From NCBI GenBank assembly GCA_000436535.1, contig FR886338.1:40667-104666 (forward strand): DNA of 64,000 nucleotides. Reading direction: 5' to 3'. Below, piece by piece: positions 1-8,878 of the stretch. The stretch's first letter is position 1, and every line of letters starts with the position of its first letter. The position numbers and the translations under genes are program-made. Source of the stretch: Eubacterium sp. CAG:252. Its GTDB lineage: Bacteria > Bacillota > Clostridia > Lachnospirales > Lachnospiraceae. Below the pieces are notes generated by a model. The model was not told the DNA's origin. It did no database searches and worked only from the letters and a program-made list of their open reading frames with translations.

Positions 1-1050
1 TAAGTACACATTCAGTACGCCATCCTTAACTTCGGTTTTATAGTCATTACACACATCATATAACTCTTTATCGTGTCTTTCATTGAACTTATCAAGCTCC
101 TCCTGTGTCTTAAAGAACGGCTCACTAACTCTCTTATCGCAGGCATAATCCTCTGAATTATACGACTGCAACCTGTCGAGCAGTTCACCGAATGTAACAT
201 ATTCCGCCTTATCTGCAAATATATTATCTATAGCCACCGCTGTACCGTAGGCAACGATAGTTTCCGCATGCTCCGGCACAACTATGTCACCATTTTTAAG
301 CTCCAGCCTTTCTGCAAACACCTTTATAAGTGTAGGATTAAATGTAAGCGGACCACCCTCAAATATTATAGGCGGCTTAAGCTCAAGTCCCTGTGAAAGT
401 CCTCCTATTGTCTGCTTTGCTATGGCATGAAATGTCGACAGGGCTATATCTTTTCTGTCTGCGCCCTGTATAAGAAGAGGCTGTATATCAGTCTTTGCAA
501 ATACGCCACATCTTCCTGATATATCATATACAGTGCTCCCCTTAGAAGCCATACTCTCAAACTTATCTGATGGCACACCAAGAAGTGAAGCTATCTCATC
601 TATAAATGCACCAGTACCGCCAGCACAGCTGCCATTCATTCGCATATCAGAAGTCTGTAGCTTATCTGTATTCTTATCATAATAAAAGAATATAACTTTT
701 GCATCCTGTCCTCCAAGCTCAATAGCTGTCCTTACATCAGGATAGAGCCTCTGGACTGCCGCAGCATTGGCAACAACCTCCTGTATATAATGTATCCCAA
801 GTGCCTTGCTTACAGGCTTGCCGCCAGAACCACACACAGCCGCCTTAAAGCTTACATCCCTGCCAAAGTGTCCTGCTGCCTCCTCTAACAGCAATCTCGC
901 TGTTTCTACCTGTCTTGCATTGTGTCTTACGTATCTTGAATATTCAATTTTATTCGTACTAATATCTGTAACAACTATCTTGACAGTTGTTGAACCTACA
1001 TCTATTCCAACTCTCATACATCCGCAATTCTTCTGTATATCACCTGTCAT
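1..1050 (-). CDS. CoA-substrate-specific enzyme activase (BadF/HgdC-type ATPase), 3' end cut by window
   Basis: The open frame runs off the left edge, so only about the first 350 residues are seen. The start MTGDIQKN (ATG at 1048-1050) is followed 11 codons on by MRVGIDVGSTTVK, the phosphate-1 motif of the ASKHA/BadF ATPase fold; the second ATG at 1017 is an alternative start. Further on are ELGGQDAKV, then MNGSCAGGTGAF, whose Cys plus the Cys in GRCGVFAKTD would bind the shared 4Fe-4S cluster of the dimer. Known members use ATP to drive one electron into 2-hydroxyacyl-CoA dehydratases; in Firmicutes very long fused forms of about 1,400 residues exist and this may be one. No dehydratase subunits are visible here. 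It lies 66 bp downstream of the HAD phosphatase gene on the same strand. Confidence 0.85.
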   Translation of the reverse strand, partial: MTGDIQKNCGCMRVGIDVGSTTVKIVVTDISTNKIEYSRYVRHNARQVETARLLLEEAAGHFGRDVSFKAAVCGSGGKPVSKALGIHYIQEVVANAAAVQRLYPDVRTAIELGGQDAKVIFFYYDKNTDKLQTSDMRMNGSCAGGTGAFIDEIASLLGVPSDKFESMASKGSTVYDISGRCGVFAKTDIQPLLIQGADRKDIALSTFHAIAKQTIGGLSQGLELKPPIIFEGGPLTFNPTLIKVFAERLELKNGDIVVPEHAETIVAYGTAVAIDNIFADKAEYVTFGELLDRLQSYNSEDYACDKRVSEPFFKTQEELDKFNERHDKELYDVCNDYKTEVKDGVLNVYL

Positions 1051-1116
1051 AACCTCTGCCTGACCTTTTCTTATAATCTTTCTGATATTCTTCTGCTGTC
1101 AGCTTATTTCTTTTCT

Positions 1117-1803
1117 TTACATCTGGTTAAGAAATGGAAGTATATCCTCTACATTTTCAAGAATATAATCTGCGCCTGCATTTTCCAATTCATCAGCCTC
1201 TGCAAAACCATATCTTAAGCCGATAGACTCTATGCCAGCATCCTTAGCACCAAGCACATCATCTTTTCTGTCGCCTATCATTATCGCATCTGCCTTAACA
1301 TCATAAATATCTGTGGCTGGAATGTCTTTAAGCTTTATAATCTGGCTTATTACCTCTTCGATAACATCATCCTTGTGTCTTCTTTTACCACCTTCAAGCT
1401 CACTTCCAACAGCCACATCAAAGTACTGTTCTATATCAAAATGCTTAAGTATAGTAGGCACATATATTTCAGGCTTACATGTGGCAAGTGCAACTATATA
1501 CCCCTCTTTCTTTAGGCCTGCAAGAAACTCTTTTATGCCATCAAAAAGCTTATTCTCATATAGTCCTGTATCAGCATATCTTTCCCTGTAGTAAGCAACT
1601 GCCTTTAATGAGTCTTCATCACTCAGACCGTGAAATCTTGTAAAGCTTTCATTCAATGGTGGTCCTATATATCTTTTTAAAACCGCCATATCATTCTCTG
1701 TTATTCCCATCTTTTCAAGTGCATACTGTACACTTTTTGTTATGCCTTCACTTGAGTCTGTTAAAGTTCCATCAAGGTCAAGTAATATGTATTTTTTCCT
1801 CAT
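1117..1803 (-). CDS. HAD-superfamily hydrolase, phosphoglycolate phosphatase-like
   Basis: 228 residues, a normal length for HAD subfamily IA. Motif I is LLDLDGTLTDS (nucleophile Asp9, general acid Asp11), the cap carries the IGPPLNESF signature seen in Gph/PpaX-like members, motif II is ATCKPE, and motif IV is IGDRKDDVLGAKDAG near residue 195. It probably dephosphorylates a small phosphorylated metabolite; the substrate cannot be told from sequence. The start ATG at 1803 is preceded by a GGAGGAA-type ribosome binding site. A strong inverted repeat (1843-1882) separates it from the flotillin gene, so it probably has its own transcript, with the activase downstream. Confidence 0.88.
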   Translation of the reverse strand: MRKKYILLDLDGTLTDSSEGITKSVQYALEKMGITENDMAVLKRYIGPPLNESFTRFHGLSDEDSLKAVAYYRERYADTGLYENKLFDGIKEFLAGLKKEGYIVALATCKPEIYVPTILKHFDIEQYFDVAVGSELEGGKRRHKDDVIEEVISQIIKLKDIPATDIYDVKADAIMIGDRKDDVLGAKDAGIESIGLRYGFAEADELENAGADYILENVEDILPFLNQM

Positions 1804-1842
1804 ATAAATATTCCTCCGTATTAATTCGTAAAGTAAGAAACG

Positions 1843-1882
1843 GGGTGTCAGAACCCCGACATTAAAAAGAATTCTGACACCC
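1843..1882. terminator. Inverted repeat between flotillin and HAD genes
   Basis: GGGTGTCAGAA (1843-1853) is perfectly complementary to TTCTGACACCC (1872-1882): an 11-bp stem with an 18-nt loop. It lies downstream of the flotillin stop (1922) and upstream of the HAD start. There is no clear T-run on the minus strand, so it may be a weak terminator or a member of the palindromic intergenic repeats noted elsewhere. TCTGACACC motifs recur at about 12940 and 45415. Confidence 0.5.
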
Positions 1883-1921
1883 TGATATTAAGTATTATAC
1901 TATTGAATTGTGATTTGACAA

Positions 1922-3487
1922 CTAAGATTCTTTATTGTTTATAGTAATATTAGAAACTCCCTCCAGACCGTCAACACTGATATTCTTATCAGTCTTAGCC
2001 TGTATAGTGTTTGCTTTCATTACATCTGTTATATCAAAACCTGTAGTTTCCTTGATTGACTCTATTGTCTTTGCAAGTACAGATGGAACATATCCACCCA
2101 TCTGTCCTACTCCTGAACCATTGGCAGTATCACCACTGTCAATAATAGTTACCTTGTCGATGCTCTGGAGAGGTTTTGCAACCTGCTCTGCCATCTGTGG
2201 AAGTACCTTGACAAGCATTTCCATCATAGCTGCCTGACCGTACTTCTCATAGGCTTCAGCTTTCTTTTCCATAGCCTCGGCCTCTGCTATACCCTTAGCC
2301 TTAGTAGCTTCTGCCTCTGCTATACCAGTCTTTGCTATGGCATCAGCTTCTGCCTGTGCTTTCAGTGCAATAGCCTCCGCTTCTGCCTGTGCCTCAACCT
2401 TTCTTGACTCCGCTCTTGCCTCCGCTTCTGCTATTTTTCTATACTTTTCAGCATCTGCATCAGCCATCTGCTTTGCCTTCTCAGCATTAGCCGGCTCTAC
2501 AATAGTTACCCTTAAGCTTTCCTTAGTTCTTTCAGCCTGCTTCTGGGCAAGTTCTATGTTCTTCTGCTCTGATGCAATCTGAACCTGAATCTGTGCTTCT
2601 GCTATCTCTTTCTGTCTCTGCTGCTTAAGAAGTTCTGCATCCATCTGAGCCTGAATAACATCCTTCTGTGTTATGTTAGACTGGATATCGTGTGCAAGCT
2701 CTGCCTTCGCCTGTGCTGTCTGCTGCTCCTGCATATAGTTGGCTTCAAGCACTGCCTTATCCTTTGCTGCCTGAGCGATGTCTGCCTCTGCCTTTAACTT
2801 GGCTGACTCACCCTCCTGACGTGCCTGTGAAGTCTTAATCTGCATATCTCTTGCAGCTTCTGCCTTCTGGATTTCGGCATCCTTCTTTCTCTGGGCAATC
2901 ATACCATCACCAAGAGCCTTAATATATCCATTCTCATCTGATATATCAGTGATTGTAAAATTCTTTACTTCAAGACCCATATTGCCAAGCTCAGTACCAA
3001 CCACTTCCTGTACTCTTGAAGAGAATTCCTCTCTCTTCTGATACAGTTCTTCTACTGTCATGGTAGCAATGATTTCTCGAAGCTTACCTTCAAGTACCGC
3101 TATGGCTGTTCCCTGAATGTTATCGATAATCTCTTTCTCGTTACGTCCTGTGAACTGCTCGATGGCTGTCAATATGCTGCCTTTTTCATTTCTTACCTTG
3201 ATAACTGCTGTTGTAATAACGCTGATTGGAACACCCTGACTTGAAAGACTGCTTCTTGTTGCCACGCTGAGTGGTATATTACCAAGAGATATATAATCAA
3301 TTCTTTCAAATACTGGTATTACAAGTCCACCACCACCAGTGATGACTCTCTTCTTCATACCTGTTACAACACCTGCTTTGTCCTGTGGAACTTTCTTCCA
3401 CATTCTTAGAACTACTGTAAGAATGAGCACTATTCCTACTACTGCTGCCACAATTCCTACAAAACTGGATTCTGCTCCATATCCCAT
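1922..3487 (-). CDS. floT: Flotillin-like SPFH protein (FloT/YuaG type)
   Basis: 521 residues, the usual flotillin size. One N-terminal membrane segment (about residues 8-30) is followed by the SPFH/band 7 domain (about 33-220) and a long coiled coil (about 210-440) with many EAEA/KAEA runs, typical of flotillin oligomerisation. The C-terminal tail holds a conserved-looking region around VLPQMAEQVAKPLQSIDKVTI. Flotillins form scaffolds in membrane microdomains and affect fluidity, secretion and signalling. The start is set by GGGAGG seven bases before ATG. The neighbouring upstream gene (3667-4233) encodes a membrane protein with an NfeD-like C-terminal domain; pairing of flotillin with an NfeD protein (YuaF-YuaG) is a known arrangement. 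Confidence 0.92.
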   Translation of the reverse strand: MGYGAESSFVGIVAAVVGIVLILTVVLRMWKKVPQDKAGVVTGMKKRVITGGGGLVIPVFERIDYISLGNIPLSVATRSSLSSQGVPISVITTAVIKVRNEKGSILTAIEQFTGRNEKEIIDNIQGTAIAVLEGKLREIIATMTVEELYQKREEFSSRVQEVVGTELGNMGLEVKNFTITDISDENGYIKALGDGMIAQRKKDAEIQKAEAARDMQIKTSQARQEGESAKLKAEADIAQAAKDKAVLEANYMQEQQTAQAKAELAHDIQSNITQKDVIQAQMDAELLKQQRQKEIAEAQIQVQIASEQKNIELAQKQAERTKESLRVTIVEPANAEKAKQMADADAEKYRKIAEAEARAESRKVEAQAEAEAIALKAQAEADAIAKTGIAEAEATKAKGIAEAEAMEKKAEAYEKYGQAAMMEMLVKVLPQMAEQVAKPLQSIDKVTIIDSGDTANGSGVGQMGGYVPSVLAKTIESIKETTGFDITDVMKANTIQAKTDKNISVDGLEGVSNITINNKES

Positions 3488-3666
3488 AACTGCCTCCCAT
3501 TTCTGGCTATACTGTGCATAATAAGCATATTATACATAACATACTTATTACACTATATAACCATATCCTTAATTAATTGTTACCCTGCTGATACTTTATA
3601 AACCGCTGCTTTCCTGCATCTGTACTTAAAATCCCATACAGGCATACACAGCCTTCAGGCCTATAA

Positions 3667-4233
3667 CTATTTATCAGCATATTTATCTTCCAGATGTGAT
3701 GCACTTTCTACTATAACATAATCGCCATCAAATCTTAAGATACTAACCTTTTTATCCTGCTTTATCTCTTCCCCGTCTACGGACTTTGCAGGATAGGATA
3801 CATTAGAGCCTGTGCTTAACTGCACACTTACAGCCCCAACTCCGTTTACAGGTATCATATTACTCACAATTCCTGTTCTTAAAAGTATTTCTTCTTTCTC
3901 TGCAGCAAAGTTTTCAATCTTTTTTAATCTTTTGATTGCCGACTGAAGTGCCACAGCACATATATACCCTGCTACAAGACCTATTATTATGATAACCTTT
4001 TCTGACAGCCTGCCATCAAGAATAAGTCCTAAGCTGCCAAATATAAGCGACCATAAGCACAAGCTGTTAATGGAAAAAGGCAGAAAGTCCAATATCATAT
4101 CCTGTCCGAATTCCAGCTGCAATACATCTATTGATATAAAATCAACAAAGCCGTCAAACAGGTTAAGCACAATACTGCAAAAAGGTATCAGAATACCAAT
4201 TATTATACACGCCATGCATATTGTATGAAACAT
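3667..4233 (-). CDS. Membrane protein with NfeD-like OB-fold tail, flotillin partner (YuaF-like)
   Basis: 188 residues from the ATG at 4233, which has a strong GGAGAGGGG site; an upstream in-frame ATG at 4263 lacks one. The N-terminal part has about three hydrophobic segments (starting MFHTICMACIIIGILIPF, then around residues 55-75 and 80-100). The C-terminal part from about residue 115 (RTGIVSNMIPVNGVGAVS ... YPAKSVDGEEI...VSILRFDGDYVIVES) has the small beta-barrel pattern of NfeD/YuaF tails. In this family the barrel is thought to tune flotillin assembly. The gap to the flotillin gene is 179 bp, so co-transcription is likely but not certain. Function by family and neighbourhood only. Confidence 0.7.
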   Translation of the reverse strand: MFHTICMACIIIGILIPFCSIVLNLFDGFVDFISIDVLQLEFGQDMILDFLPFSINSLCLWSLIFGSLGLILDGRLSEKVIIIIGLVAGYICAVALQSAIKRLKKIENFAAEKEEILLRTGIVSNMIPVNGVGAVSVQLSTGSNVSYPAKSVDGEEIKQDKKVSILRFDGDYVIVESASHLEDKYADK

Positions 4234-4269
4234 ACTCCCCTCTCCCTTCGATTGTATTAACACAGTCTT

Positions 4270-4311
4270 TAAAAATATGGTATTATGTCACATACACAAT
4301 ACCATATATTT
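4270..4311 (-). terminator. Intrinsic terminator after the foldase gene
   Basis: On the minus strand an AATATATGGTATT / AATACCATATTT hairpin is followed by TTTTAAAG, 18 bp past the stop of the gene ending at 4329. It also precedes the NfeD-like gene and so separates the two transcription units. Confidence 0.65.
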
Positions 4312-4328
4312 ATATCTTTTACAAGTAA

Positions 4329-5513
4329 TTAAAATCTATTATATGTATTAGTCTGCATATCATCTGTAAGAGCTGATATATAGTCTGAATACTTCTTGTT
4401 AAGTACATTAGATGCTATAGTTTCATCCATACTTCCATCATATGACTTACTTATGAAATATAATACATAATAGCAGTGTTCTGATGTATCCTCTACAACT
4501 GTAACATCTCCTGCATTACGTTCATCAGAAAGAAGCCATTCAGATGTTCCTGATTCCATATCAGAGCTTGTAATCTTTGACTTTAATGAGCCTTCATCAT
4601 TGTCATACTTCGACTCACCATCTGCTGCATTTCTTCTGCAAAGGTCTATAAATGCCTGCTCGCTTGTTGCACCTGCTGCAAACTCATCAGCCTTTGCCTT
4701 AGCCTGCTCCATCTCACCATCTGTAGAGTCAACTGCTGTTACTGTGAACTCTCTGTAATCTACCTGATCGTAAATATCCTTATTCTCTTCATAATAGTTC
4801 TTAATCTCATCATCTGTTGCCGCAAACTCATCTGTAAGCTCACGCTGGTATGCATTGGCTTTAAGATATTCCATTACATACTTCTTTACATTGCTTTCTG
4901 TTGCATACTGTCCAAGACTCTGCTTGTAATAATCCTTAATGCTCTTTCCTGCATCTGAAGCTGCATCGCTTATCTGCTGTGTAAAGTCAGCATAGTCATC
5001 ATCGCCTGTTGTGTACTCATATCCGTTGGCATCTGCATCCTTTATAAGTGCCTTGTATTCCTTGATAGTTGTAAGTGCATTGTCTGCAAAATACTCATAC
5101 CATGTCTTGCCTGTCTGTGAGTTAGTCTGGCTCTTATCATTCTGTGAGCTGCTGTAACCCATGTATGAATAGTAATCTGCCATAGTCATACTTCCATAGA
5201 AGGACTGTGACATAAGCGCATTCTTTGATACATTGTAATACATATCAAACTCAATCTGGCTTATATTGCTGCCATCAACACTTATAAACTTGTTATGAAT
5301 TCTGTTATATCTTGTTCCAAATATAACTGCCACGGCTATTATAATACCAGCAAGAACACCCGCTCCTACAGCCCTGAATATAACCTTTTCTCTCTGTAAT
5401 CTCTTCTCCTCTTCTCTTCTTTTAGCCATTTTCCTGTCATACTTGGTCATAACCTTTTCAGTACTGACATTCTGCGCTTTATTCTTAGAATTATTAGCAC
5501 TATTGCCTGCCAT
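4329..5513 (-). CDS. Membrane-anchored SurA/PrsA-like foldase (parvulin-type peptidyl-prolyl isomerase, divergent)
   Basis: 394 residues. A very basic cytoplasmic head (about residues 1-45, KYDRKMAKRREEEKRLQREK) precedes one membrane segment (about 47-67), then an extracellular domain. Residues about 70-230 resemble the SurA_N helical chaperone domain (ISQIEFDMYYNVSKNAL...), and about 250-370 look like a degenerate parvulin domain (AKADEFAAGATSEQAFIDLC ... YYVLYFISK). The canonical parvulin sequence motifs are weak, so chaperone activity without isomerisation is possible. It is 5 bp downstream of nadE and probably shares its transcript. Unlike PrsA it has no lipobox. Confidence 0.68.
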   Translation of the reverse strand: MAGNSANNSKNKAQNVSTEKVMTKYDRKMAKRREEEKRLQREKVIFRAVGAGVLAGIIIAVAVIFGTRYNRIHNKFISVDGSNISQIEFDMYYNVSKNALMSQSFYGSMTMADYYSYMGYSSSQNDKSQTNSQTGKTWYEYFADNALTTIKEYKALIKDADANGYEYTTGDDDYADFTQQISDAASDAGKSIKDYYKQSLGQYATESNVKKYVMEYLKANAYQRELTDEFAATDDEIKNYYEENKDIYDQVDYREFTVTAVDSTDGEMEQAKAKADEFAAGATSEQAFIDLCRRNAADGESKYDNDEGSLKSKITSSDMESGTSEWLLSDERNAGDVTVVEDTSEHCYYVLYFISKSYDGSMDETIASNVLNKKYSDYISALTDDMQTNTYNRF

Positions 5514-5518
5514 AATTA

Positions 5519-7471
5519 TTAATCCTCCATTATACTTTCTTTTATGATGTCAAGCTGTCTTATCCATGCTGCACTGCTTGCATCGCTTGGCATTCTTAAG
5601 TCGCCGCGTGGTGATACAGCGACAGAACCTACCTTAGGTCCATCTGGTAAACATGACCTCTTAAACTGCTGTGCAAAAAATCTCCATGTAAATGTACGAA
5701 GCCACTTATATATAGTCTTCTTATCGTATTCACCTGCAAATGCTATCTTTGCAATTCTGAAAAGCTTCTTTGGTTCAACACCAAATCTTAACATATGATA
5801 CATAAAGAAGTCGTGAAGCTCATAAGGTCCTACAAGGTCTTCTGTCTTCTGCTGTATAGTTCCATCCTCATTAGGTGGTAAAAGCTCCGGACTTACCGGT
5901 GTATCAAGCACATCCGATAACACATCTGATAATTCATTGTTTCCACATGTATCTGCATAATATCTTACAAGATGTCTTACAAGTGTCTTAGGAACTGAAG
6001 CATTGACACCATACATTGACATATGGTCGCCATTATATGTTGCCCAGCCAAGTGCAAGCTCTGACATATCACCTGTACCTATAACCATACCATTTGTCTG
6101 GTTAGCTATGTCCATAAGTATCTGTGTTCTCTCTCTTGCCTGTCCATTCTCATAAGTAACATTATGAACTGACTCATCATGTCCAATATCTTCAAAATGC
6201 TGCTTAACTGACTTTCTTATGTTGATTTCCCTAAGTGTCGCTCCAAGCTTTTCACTCATCTTGACAGCATTATTATATGTCCTGTCTGTTGTTCCAAAGC
6301 AGGGCATTGTAACGCATGTTATTCCCTTTCTGTCAAGTCCTGAAAGGTCAAATGCCCTTACAGTAACAAGCAGTGCAAGTGTGGAGTCAAGTCCGCCTGA
6401 TATACCGATAACAGCACTCTTGCAGCCTGTATGCTCAAGTCTTTTCTTAAGTCCATATGTCTGTATGTCAAGAATTTCCTCACATCTTGCATCCCTTTCA
6501 TACTTGTCATCCGGTACGAATGGTGCTTTGTCAAAAAATCTCTTAAGCTTAAGCTCTCTTTGCATAATATCAGGACAGCTTACATATACATAGCCCTCAT
6601 CCGCTGCTTTATCTTCATCAACTGTAAATGTAGACATTCTCCTTCTTTCAGACCATATCCTGTCAATATCAATATCTGCATATACAGCTTCATTCTTAAA
6701 CTTTGTGGCTTCTGCAAGCAGTGAACCATTCTCACTTATTATGTTGTGTGCGCCAAACACAATATCCTGTGTCGATTCGCCATCACCTGAACTTGCATAC
6801 ACATAACCGCATACAAGCCTTGCCGACTGACCTTTTACAAGATTTTTCCTGTAAGCTGCCTTTCCTATAGTTTCATTACTTGCCGATGCATTTACTATAA
6901 GCGTAGCACCATTAAGCGCATGTCTTATGCTTGGTGGCTGTGGTGTCCACAAGTCCTCACATATCTCTGCTGCCACCTTTAACTTAGGGCAGTTGTCAAA
7001 GCTGTATATAAGGCTTCCACCAAAGTACACCTCATCCTTATCTATCTTAACAGTCACATTTTTCTTAAAACCTTCTGTAAACTGTCTTCTTTCATAAAAC
7101 TCACCATAATTAGGTATGAACATCTTAGGTACAAGTCCCTTTATATGTCCGTTCATAACCGCTGCAACAACATTGTACAGCTTTCCATGATACATATATG
7201 GAAGTCCTGCCATAACAAGCATACCCTCATAAGCTGATGTATAATCCCTTATGTCAAGAAGCACACCCATAGCTTCATTGATAAGTGTGTCCTGTAAGAA
7301 CAGGTCATTACATGTATATCCTGTTATACATAACTCTGGAAATACCGCTACGGCCGTATCACATGCATATGCTTCGCTGATAAGCTTTTTTATCTGTTCT
7401 CCATTGAATACACAGTCACCCACTTTTATCTTAGGTGTCAACGCTGCTACTCTGATATATCCGTCTTTCAC
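5519..7471 (-). CDS. nadE: Glutamine-dependent NAD(+) synthetase
   Basis: 650 residues from the GTG at 7471, which follows an AAAGGGAG site; an in-frame ATG at 7525 would add 18 unconserved residues. The N-terminal nitrilase-like glutaminase carries the Glu (FPELCITGY), Lys (VPKMFIPNYGEFYE) and Cys (AAEICEDLW) triad. The C-terminal synthetase has the PP-loop IGISGGLDSTLAL and the downstream GTGDMSELALGWATYNGDHM region. It amidates deamido-NAD using ammonia channelled from glutamine, the last step of NAD synthesis. Length and domain order match the long two-domain type. It heads a likely two-gene unit with the foldase. Confidence 0.95.
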   Translation of the reverse strand: MKDGYIRVAALTPKIKVGDCVFNGEQIKKLISEAYACDTAVAVFPELCITGYTCNDLFLQDTLINEAMGVLLDIRDYTSAYEGMLVMAGLPYMYHGKLYNVVAAVMNGHIKGLVPKMFIPNYGEFYERRQFTEGFKKNVTVKIDKDEVYFGGSLIYSFDNCPKLKVAAEICEDLWTPQPPSIRHALNGATLIVNASASNETIGKAAYRKNLVKGQSARLVCGYVYASSGDGESTQDIVFGAHNIISENGSLLAEATKFKNEAVYADIDIDRIWSERRRMSTFTVDEDKAADEGYVYVSCPDIMQRELKLKRFFDKAPFVPDDKYERDARCEEILDIQTYGLKKRLEHTGCKSAVIGISGGLDSTLALLVTVRAFDLSGLDRKGITCVTMPCFGTTDRTYNNAVKMSEKLGATLREINIRKSVKQHFEDIGHDESVHNVTYENGQARERTQILMDIANQTNGMVIGTGDMSELALGWATYNGDHMSMYGVNASVPKTLVRHLVRYYADTCGNNELSDVLSDVLDTPVSPELLPPNEDGTIQQKTEDLVGPYELHDFFMYHMLRFGVEPKKLFRIAKIAFAGEYDKKTIYKWLRTFTWRFFAQQFKRSCLPDGPKVGSVAVSPRGDLRMPSDASSAAWIRQLDIIKESIMED

Positions 7472-7566
7472 CGCTATTCTCCCTTTAAAAGTATTTTCTA
7501 TCAGTATATCAAACCTACCAGACATTTACAATAGACTTACATTAAATCACAAATAAGTCACAAATC

Positions 7567-7607
7567 AAAAAAACAGCTATCCAGTGCATTATATCACCAG
7601 ATAGCCG
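7567..7607 (-). terminator. Intrinsic terminator after the repeat lipoprotein gene
   Basis: On the minus strand CGGCTATCTGG pairs imperfectly with CTGGATAGCTG across a short loop, directly followed by TTTTTTTGA. It lies 27 bp past the stop of the gene ending at 7634. Confidence 0.85.
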
Positions 7608-7633
7608 TAAAACTATAAATATACTATATTTAT

Positions 7634-7942
7634 TTACTTTGAAAATGCTGACGAAACCTCTGTTGCCATCTCTTTCATTCCGTCTTTGGCAGTTTCCATC
7701 ATATCTTTTGCACCCGTCGCCGCATCTGTGGCTATCTCTTTAATGCCTGTTGCCGCATCTGTAACTATTTCCTTAGCTCCTGTAGCAGCATCTGTCATAA
7801 GATTTTCTACTGTATTTCTGTTATTACTTCCTGAACCAGTATTACTCCCGCTTTCAGAGTCAGTCTTTGCTCCACAGCCCACAAGCACTGATATGACAGT
7901 AACAAGCATAGCGCCAACTACAATCCATTTCAACTTACGCAT
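7634..7942 (-). CDS. Small lipoprotein with four 11-residue repeats
   Basis: 102 residues. A basic N-terminus (MRKLKW) and hydrophobic stretch end in a lipobox LVGC with Cys23, so the mature protein should be lipid-anchored on the outer face of the membrane. A Ser/Gly/Asn linker (24-46) is followed by four 11-residue units beginning at residues 48, 59, 70 and 81 (pattern xTDAATGxKEx), then a short tail. The 11-residue period suggests an extended amphipathic helix, as in LEA-like and apolipoprotein-like proteins. A GGAGG site precedes the ATG. No homologous family is recognised and the function is unknown. Confidence 0.8.
   Translation of the reverse strand: MRKLKWIVVGAMLVTVISVLVGCGAKTDSESGSNTGSGSNNRNTVENLMTDAATGAKEIVTDAATGIKEIATDAATGAKDMMETAKDGMKEMATEVSSAFSK
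7670..7801 (-). repeat. Four 33-bp in-frame tandem repeats inside the lipoprotein gene
   Basis: The 33-bp units encode the 11-residue repeats. The first three are nearly identical in sequence (GATGCAGCTACAGG-like cores), the fourth has diverged. Such arrays can gain or lose units by slippage. Confidence 0.7.
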
Positions 7943-8051
7943 ATAATATCCTCCTTTAATACCTTATCAGATTATATTATTTACATACATACGGATTATA
8001 TTCACGCTGTTGGTATATTTAAAATTACAAATATATTTTTTAAACTTATAT

Positions 8052-8117
8052 TGTCTTTTTCACATAATTATGCTTATGACTCACTTTGTCTTTTTAAATA
8101 AATATGCTTATGACTTG
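8052..8117. repeat. Two imperfect 35-bp direct repeats upstream of the lipoprotein gene
   Basis: TGTCTTTTT begins at 8052 and again at 8087, and each is followed after a short AT-rich stretch by TATGCTTATGAC. They lie in the 194-bp gap between the RibU gene stop and the lipoprotein start. They could be a double operator or the remains of a duplication; nothing in the sequence decides this. Confidence 0.5.
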
Positions 8118-8136
8118 TTTTATCATTATGATATAA

Positions 8137-8865
8137 CTATGCCTTCAACTGATGGCTTAAGTACTTATACAATATAACAGTCACAATACCATCTATGAGT
8201 GCCTTTATTATGTTAAATGGCGCTACTGCAAGTGCAACAAATGAAAATACATCTGTGATTGATGCATTTACCTTTGTTCCCATTGCAATAAGAACATCAA
8301 GAGGTATTCCATATAACTCTGAGTACTTTGGCAGCAGATACCACGCATTAAGAAGCATTCCGGCTATAACAAGTATAACACCACCTGCTATAAGTGAAAT
8401 CATTGCCATTTTTCTTGTTTTCTTAGTGTGATATATAATGGCTGCCGGCACAACATACATACATCCTAATATGAAGTTCGCAAAGTCACCGACAAATGCA
8501 GTTGTTGTTCCCTTCATACAGAAATGCAGTATAACCTTTACAGCTTCGATAATAACTCCGGCACAAGGTCCTAACATAAATGAACCTATAAGCACAGGTA
8601 TCTCACTGAAATCAATCTTATAAAAGCCCGGTGCTATGAAAGGTATCGGGAAATCAAAGTACATAAGTATTACCGCGATAGCTGAAAGCATCGCCATAAT
8701 CACTGTCTTGTTGACCTTTGTTTTCTCAGATGTGAACTTAACATCTGTCTTTTTTTCTATGAGCACCTCACTGCCCCTTGCTATGGCAAATACACCAATC
8801 ATAAGAAGCAGTGATATTCCAACAAACTCAATGTTTTTCTGGATTGTATCTAATAATCCCTGCAT
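8137..8865 (-). CDS. ribU: ECF transporter S component, riboflavin-type (RibU-like)
   Basis: 242 residues, somewhat longer than RibU because of an extra N-terminal membrane segment and a charged linker (residues 1-50). The core has about six membrane segments. The block FIAPGFYKIDFSEIPVLIG followed by GPCAGVIIEAVK is the typical RibU signature. With a shared EcfA/EcfT energising module, absent here, it would take up riboflavin. No FMN riboswitch can sit in front of it, because only 13 bp separate it from the PAS gene; regulation would have to act on that gene's promoter. Start ATG at 8865 with an AAAGGTGGAG site. Confidence 0.82.
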   Translation of the reverse strand: MQGLLDTIQKNIEFVGISLLLMIGVFAIARGSEVLIEKKTDVKFTSEKTKVNKTVIMAMLSAIAVILMYFDFPIPFIAPGFYKIDFSEIPVLIGSFMLGPCAGVIIEAVKVILHFCMKGTTTAFVGDFANFILGCMYVVPAAIIYHTKKTRKMAMISLIAGGVILVIAGMLLNAWYLLPKYSELYGIPLDVLIAMGTKVNASITDVFSFVALAVAPFNIIKALIDGIVTVILYKYLSHQLKA

Positions 8866-8878
8866 TTATACTCCACCT

